Source: Chryseobacterium sp. (GTDB taxonomy: Bacteria; Bacteroidota; Bacteroidia; Flavobacteriales; Weeksellaceae). From it: a DNA stretch of 8,925 bases. Of the stretch, positions 1 to 6,305 are shown piece by piece. The translations under genes were made by a program, and so were the position numbers. The stretch covers positions 1 to 8,925 of the forward strand of contig JASLCD010000215.1 in the NCBI GenBank assembly GCA_030146295.1. The letters are read 5' to 3'. The notes beneath the pieces are model-generated. The model ran no database searches, was not told the origin of the DNA, and saw nothing but the letters and a program-made list of their open reading frames with translations. The stretch's first letter is position 1, and every line of letters starts with the position of its first letter.

Positions 1-445
1 GGCCAATCTGGGTAAGCCTGATATCCGGCACACCATCATTAAAGACATATTCACAATCCGAATGCTCAAAAGGATTATCTAAAATATTGGAAGTTTTAAA
101 AGTGAAACCGGTACTCTTAGGATAGTTCTGAAGATTATTTTTCTCAAAGTCTTTTACTTTTACAGGTTTTTCCTGATCTTTTCCAATCACAAACGTTCCT
201 TTGTTCGGAAAACTTTCCACCCAACCTTGTGCAGACAATTCATCATATACCGCTACAGCGGTATTTCTATGTACATCCAGTATCTCACTGAAGGCTCTGG
301 TTCCGGGAAGTTTTGTCCCGAATGGTAAAAAACCTCTTTGAATAGCATTTACCAGTTGGTTAGCAATTTGCAAATAGATAGAAGTCTCTGATTTTCTATC
401 TATTTTAATAAAACTTTCATAAGGAATCTTAACCGGACTATCCAT
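1..445 (-). CDS. MocR-type GntR/aminotransferase-like transcriptional regulator, N-terminal part (cut by window edge)
   Basis: I translated the reverse strand from the ATG at 445 and read 148 codons with no stop before the window edge. Residues about 20-90 form a GntR winged helix: YLQIANQLVNAIQRG, then LPGTRAFSEILDVHRNTA, then VYDELSAQGWVESFPNKGTF, the usual helix-turn-helix and wing pattern. A variable linker follows. The visible end (NDGVPDIRL, residues 136-144) matches the entry to the fold-type I aminotransferase domain of MocR regulators; its PLP-binding lysine would lie outside the window. MocR proteins are cytoplasmic regulators that sense PLP or amino compounds, often activate transcription, and often sit divergent from a target. 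There is no in-frame ATG upstream, so 445 is the likely start. The gene is divergent from the biotin operon, 66 bp away. Control of biotin genes is inference from position only. Confidence 0.88.
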   Translation of the reverse strand, partial: MDSPVKIPYESFIKIDRKSETSIYLQIANQLVNAIQRGFLPFGTKLPGTRAFSEILDVHRNTAVAVYDELSAQGWVESFPNKGTFVIGKDQEKPVKVKDFEKNNLQNYPKSTGFTFKTSNILDNPFEHSDCEYVFNDGVPDIRLTQIG

Positions 446-460
446 AATATAAAAACTGGC

Positions 461-493
461 ACCATAGAACCATCCGGCAATATACTACTTTTG
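461..493 (+). promoter_or_regulatory. Probable promoter of the biotin operon, -7 box without a -33 box
   Basis: TACTTTTG at 486-493 fits the Bacteroidetes -7 consensus TAnnTTTG and would start a transcript about 10-15 nt before the ATG at 512. No TTG occurs at the expected -33 position near 464. That place instead holds a direct repeat of ACCAT at 461-465 and 469-473, flanked by GGC on both sides. A missing -33 element plus a repeat there would suit an activator-dependent promoter; the activator role is inference. Confidence 0.5.
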
Positions 494-503
494 ACATCAA
501 AAT
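483..503 (+). promoter_or_regulatory. Candidate shared biotin operator, copy 1
   Basis: This 21-bp stretch recurs at 4302-4322 in front of bioA with only two differences (positions 4 and 11), in the same orientation and next to the start codon both times. Its core, TTTTGA-CA-TCAAAA at 489-502, is a perfect inverted repeat of 6-bp arms with a 2-bp centre. It overlaps the -7 box and ends 8 nt before the ATG at 512. It also lies 38-58 bp upstream of the divergent regulator start, so it could serve both directions. The binding protein is unknown; the neighbouring GntR-type regulator is the obvious candidate. Confidence 0.45.
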
Positions 504-511
504 AAAAATCT

Positions 512-1135
512 ATGGAATTTCATCATCTGTTAAAAAGAATTGTACAGGAAGGAAGCATCCACGCCAAATGGCTGAATACACTTTCTTATATGGAAAATGC
601 CGGTGCAAGAAAAATATCAAAGTGTGAACATCCGACATTGGTTTCTCAGATCCAGTTGAAACATGCTGCCGAAGAGCACCGCCACGCTTATTATCTAAAA
701 AAACAGATCGGGAAAATTGACCCGGAATTATGCAAAACCTATGAAAGTACAGAGCTTCTGGCTCCGATAGCAACAAGCCAATATCTTCACTCATTGGATA
801 TCAAAGCCTGTCGCTATCTTCAGAACGCTTTCAATCTTAATAAAACAGATATTAAATATGCAGCCTATCTTTTTGTAACCTATGCTATTGAGGTTCGGGC
901 AGATGAACTTTACCCTGTTTATCAGCAGGTACTTACCGAAGCTTCTTCTAAAATTATGGTAAAATCTATTATCCTTGAAGAAGAAGGACACCTGGAAGAA
1001 ATGATCAACCAGCTCAATGAATTTTCACCAGACTGGAAAGCGCATGCAGATCATGTCTTAACCATAGAAAAAAGCCTGCACGAAGAGTGGATTAATGCTG
1101 TTACAGAAGAAGTAGCTCAATTGAATTATGCTTAA
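512..1135 (+). CDS. Ferritin-like di-iron protein, putative oxygenase, first gene of the biotin operon
   Basis: The 207-residue protein is predicted to be almost wholly helical and soluble, with no signal peptide. The metal pattern of the ferritin-like superfamily is visible: a lone Glu (E28, YMENAG), then ExxH (E55-H58 in AAEEHRH), then a lone Glu (E127, YAIEVRADELY), then ExxH (E157-H160 in ILEEEGHLEEM). The spacing fits a four-helix bundle holding two irons, as in di-iron oxygenases and hydroxylases. I do not recognise a named family. The stop overlaps the bioF start by 8 nt (1128-1135), so the two are probably translationally coupled and the protein very likely serves biotin synthesis. 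The known pimeloyl-making genes are absent nearby, so oxidative formation of the pimeloyl chain, parallel to the P450 BioI, is an attractive hypothesis but unproven. Alternatives are iron storage, iron delivery to BioB, or another hydroxylation. Di-iron nature is fairly sure; function is open. Confidence 0.8.
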   Translation: MEFHHLLKRIVQEGSIHAKWLNTLSYMENAGARKISKCEHPTLVSQIQLKHAAEEHRHAYYLKKQIGKIDPELCKTYESTELLAPIATSQYLHSLDIKACRYLQNAFNLNKTDIKYAAYLFVTYAIEVRADELYPVYQQVLTEASSKIMVKSIILEEEGHLEEMINQLNEFSPDWKAHADHVLTIEKSLHEEWINAVTEEVAQLNYA

Positions 1136-2237
1136 CAATATCCTCCGTTTTCAGGAATCCCTTGACAAAAGAAAAGAGGAAGGAACATTAAGACACTTAA
1201 AACTTCAATCGGATGGAATTGATTTTTACTCCAATGATTACCTGGGTTTTGCGAAAAACAGAGAACTTCAACATTGGCTGCTGCAAAAGGTTATGGATCA
1301 TCCTCAATTGCTTTCAGGAAGTACAGGTTCCAGACTGATCAGCGGAAACAGCGATGTGGCTACTTCGGTGGAAAATGATATTGCTCAAAAACATCAGTTT
1401 GAATCGGCATTGCTTTTCCCGTCCGGATACAATGCCAATCTGGCTTTATTCTCTACGCTTCCCAATCGTCATGATACAGTGATTGTAGATGAACAGATTC
1501 ATCGGTCGGTACATGATGGCTGTCAATTGTCGAATGCTAAAAAACTGAAGTTCAAACATAATGATACTGAAAATCTGGAAGATGTTTTAAAGAGACAGCA
1601 GGGGCATTGCTATATTGCTGTAGAAAGTCTTTACTCAATGGAAGGGGATTTTGCTCCTCTTCGGGAAATTGTATCGATTGCTGATCATTACAAAGCCTCT
1701 TTGATTGTTGATGAAGCTCATGCTTTTGGAGTTTTTGGATATGGACTCATTGAAAAATATCAGTTACAGAATCATGTTTCGGCAGCTGTTATTACCTATG
1801 GAAAAGCCCTTGGCGCTCATGGAGCATCAATTCTTTGCAGTGAAGCGGTGAAGTCTTATCTGGTGAATTATGCAAGCCCTTTTATTTACACTACTTCAGC
1901 ACAGGATTTCCAGTGGATGGGTATAAAAACAGGGTATGAATTTCTGGATCAAAATCCGGAACAGGCTAAAAAACTTCAGGATAATATCAGAATTTTCCGA
2001 AGCCAAAATCTTGATTCTCCATCGGCAGAAACAAGCCCGGTTCAGGCTATTTTAATCCCGGATAATCAAACACTGAAAACACTTCAGAATACTTTATCCG
2101 AGGAAGGATTTTTAACCTATGCGATATACAGCCCAACAGTAAAAAAAGGAAGTGAACGACTGAGAATATGCCTTCACAGCTTTAATACCGAAGAAGAAAT
2201 TGTAAAACTGACGGGAATTATTAAAGAATTTATTTAA
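1128..2237 (+). CDS. bioF: 8-amino-7-oxononanoate synthase (KAPA synthase)
   Basis: BioF is a cytoplasmic PLP enzyme that condenses L-alanine with a pimeloyl thioester, releasing CO2, to give 8-amino-7-oxononanoate. The 369 residues match the family, being slightly shorter than the 384 of E. coli. Visible landmarks of the alpha-oxoamine synthase family are YSNDYLGFA (34-42), GSTGSRLISGN (64-74), the cofactor segment FPSGYNAN (97-104), the aspartate motif VDEAHAFG (194-201, D195) and the Schiff-base lysine K226 in ITYGKALGAHG. SPTVKKGSERLRI near residue 341 is the usual substrate-loop region. Related enzymes of this family (Kbl, serine palmitoyltransferase, HemA) are possible on sequence alone, but the bioD and bioB neighbours settle it. 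The start lies inside the preceding gene with an 8-nt overlap, implying coupled translation. Confidence 0.95.
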   Translation: MLNNILRFQESLDKRKEEGTLRHLKLQSDGIDFYSNDYLGFAKNRELQHWLLQKVMDHPQLLSGSTGSRLISGNSDVATSVENDIAQKHQFESALLFPSGYNANLALFSTLPNRHDTVIVDEQIHRSVHDGCQLSNAKKLKFKHNDTENLEDVLKRQQGHCYIAVESLYSMEGDFAPLREIVSIADHYKASLIVDEAHAFGVFGYGLIEKYQLQNHVSAAVITYGKALGAHGASILCSEAVKSYLVNYASPFIYTTSAQDFQWMGIKTGYEFLDQNPEQAKKLQDNIRIFRSQNLDSPSAETSPVQAILIPDNQTLKTLQNTLSEEGFLTYAIYSPTVKKGSERLRICLHSFNTEEEIVKLTGIIKEFI

Positions 2238-2253
2238 AGCTAAAAGATTCAAA

Positions 2254-2274
2254 ACCCGTAACCCGAATCCCAAA
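2254..2274 (+). repeat. Short degenerate heptamer repeat in the bioF-bioD gap
   Basis: The 40-nt gap between bioF and bioD contains ACCCGTA, ACCCGAA and TCCCAAA in direct succession, three imperfect 7-nt units. From memory, similar ACCCGNA strings occur in intergenic DNA of Chryseobacterium relatives. No function is evident, and it does not look like a terminator or ribosome binding site. Confidence 0.35.
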
Positions 2275-2277
2275 AAC

Positions 2278-2889
2278 ATGAAATTATTTATAACAGGAAT
2301 AGGAACCGAAATAGGAAAGACAGTTTGTTCCGCTGTTTTGGTTCAGCATTTTAAAACAGAATACTGGAAGCCAATACAATCAGGTGACCTTCATTACACA
2401 GACAGCCATAAAATTGAAGCATGGACAGATGATACAACCTGCCATCCGGAAACCCACCGTTTGCAGCTGGCTGCATCACCTCATCAATCGGCCAGAGAAG
2501 AGAATATTACAATCTATCTGAATGATTTTCAACTCCCTGAAACAGAAAATCCACTGATTGTAGAAGGAGCAGGAGGTCTCATGGTACCAATATCAGATAC
2601 TACTTTTATGATTGATCTGATTGAGGAATTAAATCTTCCGGCTGCATTGGTGGTAAGAAATTATTTAGGCTGTATCAATCATAGCTTATTATCCATCATG
2701 GCTTTACAGCAAAGGGAAATACCCTTGGAATATTTAATTCTTAACGGTGACTTTCCCGAAGATACAGAAAGGGTGATCTGCAGTTTTATCGAAAAAGAAA
2801 CAAAAATTATAAAGATTCCGGAAATCAGCAATACGGATAAGGAATCTATAGAACATGCTGCAAAGCAATTAATAATAACAAAAATATGA
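2278..2889 (+). CDS. bioD: ATP-dependent dethiobiotin synthetase
   Basis: BioD carboxylates 7,8-diaminononanoate with CO2 and ATP, closing the ureido ring to give dethiobiotin. The 203-residue protein begins with the modified P-loop TGIGTEIGKT (6-15), where K14 and T15 contact ATP. YWKPIQSGD (29-37) carries the catalytic lysine region (K31). The motif VEGAGGLMVPI (95-105) contains the conserved Glu (E96). LNGDFP (155-160) sits where the family has its adenine-binding Asn. The length is a little below the about 220 residues of E. coli BioD. The end overlaps the bioB start in an ATGA arrangement, so the two genes are co-transcribed and probably translationally coupled. Function is assigned with high confidence from motifs and context. 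Confidence 0.94.
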   Translation: MKLFITGIGTEIGKTVCSAVLVQHFKTEYWKPIQSGDLHYTDSHKIEAWTDDTTCHPETHRLQLAASPHQSAREENITIYLNDFQLPETENPLIVEGAGGLMVPISDTTFMIDLIEELNLPAALVVRNYLGCINHSLLSIMALQQREIPLEYLILNGDFPEDTERVICSFIEKETKIIKIPEISNTDKESIEHAAKQLIITKI

Positions 2890-3875
2890 TAATGGATACA
2901 AAAACAACATTGAGAAACAACTGGACTAAAGAAGAAATTGAGGAAATTTATCACCTTCCTCTGATGGAACTGATCTACAAAGCAGCTACTGTACACCGTG
3001 AGTGGCATGATCCTTCTGAAGTACAGATTTCCACTTTATTATCCATCAAAACCGGAGGATGCCCTGAAGACTGTTCATATTGTGGGCAGGCAGCCCGTTA
3101 CCATACCAATATCAAAGTACAGGCTTTATTACCTACAGAAACTGTAATTGCCCATGCACAAAAAGCAAAGGATTCTGGGTCTTCAAGATTCTGTATGGCT
3201 GCAGCATGGCGTGAAGTTCGTAATAACCGTGATTTTGACAGGGTAATCGACATGGTAAAAGGAGTAAACGATCTTGGTCTGGAAGTTTGCTGTACCCTGG
3301 GAATGCTTACCGAAGAACAGGCAATCAGACTTCAGGAAGCAGGATTATATGCTTACAACCATAATCTTGATACTTCCGAACAATATTATGAAGAAATCAT
3401 CTCTACAAGAACTTTTGACAACAGAATCAATACCATAAACAATGTAAGAAAAGCTGGTATCACCGTATGTTCCGGAGGAATTATCGGACTTGGGGAGACT
3501 CACAGAGACAGAATTTCTATGCTTTTGACGTTGGCAACAATGCCAAAACATCCTGAATCTGTTCCCATCAATGCATTGGCAAGAGTAGCAGGAACGCCGC
3601 TGGCTGATAATGAAAAAGTAGATACCTGGGAAATGGTAAGAATGATCGCCACTGCAAGAATCGTAATGCCATCTTCTATGGTAAGATTAAGTGCCGGCCG
3701 TATAGAAATGTCAGAAACAGAACAGGCATGGTGCTTTATGGCGGGTGCTAATTCTATTTTCACAGGAGAAAGAGAAACGTTATTGGTAACCCCTAATCCG
3801 GGAGTTTCTGAAGACATGCAGATGCTGCAGACTTTAGGACTGAAACCTATGATGAAAAAAGAAACATGCTGTTAG
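2886..3875 (+). CDS. bioB: Biotin synthase (radical SAM)
   Basis: BioB inserts sulfur into dethiobiotin to form biotin, using S-adenosylmethionine radicals from a [4Fe-4S] cluster and sulfur from an auxiliary [2Fe-2S] cluster. The radical SAM triad CxxxCxxC is C59, C63 and C66 in GGCPEDCSYCGQ. The second-cluster ligands align as C103 (RFCMAAAWR), C135 (GLEVCCTLG), C195 (TVCSGGIIGLGE) and R267 (MVRLSAGR), so the full set is intact. The 329 residues match the family length. The first ATG (2886) overlaps the bioD stop by 4 nt; a second in-frame ATG lies two codons later (2892), and either could be used. The C-terminus ends in CC after a lysine-rich tail, outside the conserved core. Confidence 0.97.
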   Translation: MIMDTKTTLRNNWTKEEIEEIYHLPLMELIYKAATVHREWHDPSEVQISTLLSIKTGGCPEDCSYCGQAARYHTNIKVQALLPTETVIAHAQKAKDSGSSRFCMAAAWREVRNNRDFDRVIDMVKGVNDLGLEVCCTLGMLTEEQAIRLQEAGLYAYNHNLDTSEQYYEEIISTRTFDNRINTINNVRKAGITVCSGGIIGLGETHRDRISMLLTLATMPKHPESVPINALARVAGTPLADNEKVDTWEMVRMIATARIVMPSSMVRLSAGRIEMSETEQAWCFMAGANSIFTGERETLLVTPNPGVSEDMQMLQTLGLKPMMKKETCC

Positions 3876-3993
3876 ATAATTATTAATGATAAATTATGAG
3901 TGATGAGCTGGATTACTGCTATTATAGCGCTTATTATAAAATTGGTTTTTGAACTTATATAAACTGCTGTAATCATATATGAGTTGGAAGACA

Positions 3994-4234
3994 CAAAGAC
4001 GCAAAGGTTTTTTAAGGTAAATAATGTTTTAAGTTGCAAAGATTTTATCTCCGATAAAATTTAACATTGCAAATTTTCATTCTCCCGCAGATTATGAAAA
4101 TTAAGCAGATGAAATAAAAAAAAATTGGTAAAACTCTTTAAATCTACAAGGAAATGAAACCTCCCTTGCTGAAAATCTTAGATTTTTTTGCGCCTTAAAA
4201 TATTCGCAATCTATGATAAAACTTTGCGCCTTTG
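3994..4234. repeat. Inverted pair of CAAAGnCGCAAAG boxes bounding an intergenic element
   Basis: CAAAGACGCAAAG at 3994-4006 is matched on the other strand by CAAAGGCGCAAAG (4222-4234 reversed), 12 of 13 positions identical. The pair brackets about 215 bp of non-coding DNA. Within each box CAAAG is itself repeated. The layout could be the ends of a small non-autonomous repeat element, or two members of a dispersed family. No target-site duplication is evident to me. Confidence 0.4.
4030..4052. repeat. AT-rich hairpin inside the bioB-bioA spacer
   Basis: ATTTTATC (4032-4039) and GATAAAAT (4043-4050) form a perfect 8-bp stem around the 3-nt loop TCC, extendable by one wobble and one A-T pair. 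The stem is poor in G-C and is followed by only two T residues, so it is a weak terminator candidate at best. A protein-binding palindrome or part of the surrounding repeat is equally possible. Confidence 0.35.
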
Positions 4235-4301
4235 CGATCAACCCAAAATTTATCACAGCATATTCAACTAAATTATTGTTTAATCCATCTCTATCACTCA
4301 T

Positions 4302-4322
4302 TACCACTTTTTACATCAAAAT
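4302..4322 (+). promoter_or_regulatory. Candidate shared biotin operator, copy 2, directly before bioA
   Basis: This stretch matches 483-503 at 19 of 21 positions. The core reads TTTTTA-CA-TCAAAA, so one palindromic position is lost relative to copy 1, and the -7 box is degraded to CACTTTTT. It ends at the base before the bioA ATG, so as a promoter it would give a nearly leaderless mRNA. Repressor or activator binding, or a role at the start of translation, are the options. The identity is seen; the role is inference. Confidence 0.45.
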
Positions 4323-5615
4323 ATGAATACAATAACAAAAGAAATCAGCCTTCAACAAAGAGATAGAGCGGTTAACTGGCATCCCTACACTCAGATGAAA
4401 ACAGCTGATGATGCCATTCCTATTGTAAAAGGAAAAGGAATTTACCTGTATGACAGCGAAGGAAAAAAATATCTGGACGTTGTTTCATCATGGTGGGTGA
4501 CGCTGCACGGACATTCTCATCCTTATATTGCACAGCGTGTTTTTGAACAGTTAAATACACTGGAACAGGTTATTTTTGCCGGCTTTACTCACGAACCCGC
4601 TGTACAGCTTTCCGAAAATCTTTTAAAGCTTCTTCCGCAAGGCCAGGAAAAAGTGTTTTATTCTGATAATGGTTCCACGGCAGTGGAAGTGGCTCTAAAA
4701 ATGTGTATTCAATATGCATACAATCAGGAAAAAAAGAAAACAAAGATTCTGGCTTTCAAAAATGCATATCACGGAGATACCTTTGGTGCGATGTCTGTAA
4801 GTGAAAAGAGCTTCTGGACAAAACCTTTTGAAAGTATGCTTTTTGAAGTGGTTTTTATTGACACGCCCAATGCTGACAACCTGAAAATCCTGCAGTCACA
4901 AATCAAAGAACTGGCCGATGAAGTGGCTTGTTTCATCTATGAACCGCTGGTTCAGGGTGCTGCCGGAATGCTGATGTATAACGCCGAAGACCTTAGTCGG
5001 CTGATGAAATTCTGCAGAGAGGAAGGCATTCTTATGGTGCAGGATGAAGTTTTTACAGGATTCGGAAGAACAGGCAAACTTTTCGCAGCTGATTACCTTA
5101 CAGAAAAACCTGATATCATGTGTTTTTCAAAAGGTTTAACAGGAGGAACCATGCCTATGGGAATCACCACATGTTCCAATGAAATTTATAATGCATTTCT
5201 TTCGGATGACCGTTATAAAACCTTATTTCATGGGCATTCTTTTACTGCTAATCCATTAGCTTGTACTGCGGCTCTGGCCAGTATGGAAATACTCTTGACA
5301 AATGAAACTCAAATGAATATCAACCGCATCACTCATCAACATTCTGAGTTTGCAAAAGCACTTGCTTTTCATCCTCATGTAGAAAAGGTTCGCCAGATCG
5401 GGACTATTTTAGCTTTCGATTTCAAAACCGGGAATGGTACCTCTTATTTCAATGAAATAGGAAAGAAGCTTTACAATGAATTCTTACGGAGAGGAATCAT
5501 TATGAGGCCGCTGGGAAATGTGATTTATCTTGTTCCTCCGTATTGTATTACCTCCGAAGAACTGGATTTTGTATATCAGAATATTATGGAAGTACTGGAT
5601 CAGTTTAAAGATTAA
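4323..5615 (+). CDS. bioA: Adenosylmethionine-8-amino-7-oxononanoate aminotransferase (DAPA synthase)
   Basis: BioA transfers the amino group of S-adenosylmethionine (lysine in some bacteria) to 8-amino-7-oxononanoate, giving 7,8-diaminononanoate, the BioD substrate. The 430 residues equal the usual family length. Class III aminotransferase landmarks are WHPYTQM (19-25), SSWWVTLHGHSHP (55-67), the phosphate-binding SDNGSTAVE (114-122), QDEVFTGFGRTG (240-251, D241 contacts the PLP ring nitrogen), the Schiff-base lysine K270 in CFSKGLTGGTMP, and HGHSFTANPLA (303-313). The N-terminal WHPYTQ and SSWWV signatures separate BioA from ornithine or GABA aminotransferases. It follows bioB in the same direction but after a 447-bp spacer, so it probably has its own promoter. 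A hairpin terminator follows. Confidence 0.96.
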   Translation: MNTITKEISLQQRDRAVNWHPYTQMKTADDAIPIVKGKGIYLYDSEGKKYLDVVSSWWVTLHGHSHPYIAQRVFEQLNTLEQVIFAGFTHEPAVQLSENLLKLLPQGQEKVFYSDNGSTAVEVALKMCIQYAYNQEKKKTKILAFKNAYHGDTFGAMSVSEKSFWTKPFESMLFEVVFIDTPNADNLKILQSQIKELADEVACFIYEPLVQGAAGMLMYNAEDLSRLMKFCREEGILMVQDEVFTGFGRTGKLFAADYLTEKPDIMCFSKGLTGGTMPMGITTCSNEIYNAFLSDDRYKTLFHGHSFTANPLACTAALASMEILLTNETQMNINRITHQHSEFAKALAFHPHVEKVRQIGTILAFDFKTGNGTSYFNEIGKKLYNEFLRRGIIMRPLGNVIYLVPPYCITSEELDFVYQNIMEVLDQFKD

Positions 5616-5661
5616 ATTGATCTTTTTCCGGTAATAATTTTTTTTAATTTTTTTTAAATGT

Positions 5662-5694
5662 ACCTTATAGGTTTTTGAAGCCTATAAGGTTTTT
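5662..5694 (+). terminator. Rho-independent terminator after bioA
   Basis: ACCTTATAGG (5662-5671) and CCTATAAGGT (5681-5690) form a perfect 10-bp stem with a 9-nt loop, followed by a run of T (5690-5694). It lies 47 nt after the bioA stop and between convergent genes. On the reverse strand the hairpin is not followed by T, so it mainly serves bioA, though it may also slow transcription from the opposite gene. Confidence 0.85.
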
Positions 5695-5718
5695 ATGTTG
5701 AGTGCCAGTGCCGGTTTT

Positions 5719-6273
5719 TTAGATCTCCTTCTCCGCTTTTTTCAAAATAGCAATCAATTCTTTCAATTCATCTTTATTGAATTCCAGTAAATTCTGGTTA
5801 AAATAATTCGACGGAATTTTTATATAGTTAACCCAAGCAGAAAGTTTCTCACGGTAAACACTTCCAAATTCAATATTACTCATCGTGACAAACTTGTATT
5901 TGGTTTCCTGGTCAGCCCTTTCGTTTTCTTTCTGTTCCACAGCCTGGAGAGCCTGAATCAGTTTTGCTAACTCATTTTTGTCAATAGTAAGTGTCTTTTT
6001 GGAGATTTCGTCAAAGGTTTCATATTCATACATGATTCCCAGAAAAGTATCTGAAGAATTGTCGGAAACATCTTTCGTTGCTATTTTTTGAATATTCAGG
6101 TTTTTAAATTTGCCCAGATTGGTGATTTTCTTCTCAATTAATGTCCCTTTTCTTGAGTTGACGGTAAGTCCGCGGGATGTGGTGCTGGATTTTTGAATCG
6201 TAGGTGGTGGTGCTATCTGTGCCGTTACCCATGCGCTTATTGCACAGGAAATCAAAATAATGATTCTTTTCAT
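5719..6273 (-). CDS. Small exported protein of unknown function with an internal duplication
   Basis: The 184-residue protein starts with a clear signal peptide: MKR, then a hydrophobic stretch to about residue 18, and a likely cleavage after AWVTA. It has no lipobox cysteine, so the mature protein is probably periplasmic or secreted. No family is recognised. The mature part is rich in Lys, Glu and Asn and appears to hold two related units: LTIDKNELAKLIQALQAVEQ in the first half (about 95-114) aligns with LEFNKDELKELIAILKKAEK at the end (about 163-182), each preceded by predicted beta strands with aromatic residues. It lies alone, convergent with bioA and downstream of the HxlR gene on the same strand, separated by 82 bp with a palindrome. 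No link to biotin is evident. Confidence 0.8.
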   Translation of the reverse strand: MKRIIILISCAISAWVTAQIAPPPTIQKSSTTSRGLTVNSRKGTLIEKKITNLGKFKNLNIQKIATKDVSDNSSDTFLGIMYEYETFDEISKKTLTIDKNELAKLIQALQAVEQKENERADQETKYKFVTMSNIEFGSVYREKLSAWVNYIKIPSNYFNQNLLEFNKDELKELIAILKKAEKEI

Positions 6274-6305
6274 TTGTAAAAATTGTTATTAGTTTTTATA
6301 CCCTA

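Larger units (their letters stand above)
3876..4322. other. 447-bp gene-free spacer between bioB and bioA with repeat debris
   Basis: No convincing coding sequence lies here; the short ORFs on either strand lack codon character and family resemblance. It is very AT-rich. Features visible are an imperfect inverted pair GATTACTGC (3911-3919) and GCTGTAATC (3966-3974), an inverted CAAAGnCGCAAAG pair, a hairpin at 4030-4052, the phrase CCCGCAGATT followed by AAGCAGAT around 4085-4111, and a second GCGCCTT at 4190-4196. This mixture resembles degenerate intergenic repeats of flavobacterial genomes. No clear rho-independent terminator follows bioB, so read-through into bioA remains possible, with an additional promoter near bioA. 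Confidence 0.6.

Noticed and set aside
446..511. BirA-type biotin operator (TTGTAAACC inverted pair)
   Set aside because: No half-site of that form is visible before the di-iron gene or before bioA, so classical BirA control is not supported here.
510..794. Leftward ORF opposite the di-iron gene
   Set aside because: The rightward frame has clear metal-binding motifs and operon overlap; the reverse frame is a shadow. The same holds for the leftward frames at 791-991, 2679-3008, 3345-3551, 3500-3817, 7050-7385 and 7933-8304.
3896..3952. Short rightward ORF just after bioB
   Set aside because: It is only 18 codons of low-complexity composition, with no supporting start context.
3876..3960. Rho-independent terminator after bioB
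   Set aside because: The possible stems (ATAATT/AATTAT, and GCTA/TAGC around 3918-3928) are short, mostly AT, and not followed by a T-run.
3994..4234. CRISPR array or complete insertion sequence in the spacer
   Set aside because: There are only two inverted boxes, no regularly spaced direct repeats, no transposase frame and no visible target duplication.
4101..4307. 68-residue leftward ORF in the bioB-bioA spacer
   Set aside because: Its sequence is a translation of repeat-like AT-rich DNA, it runs into the 21-bp motif before bioA, and it resembles no family.
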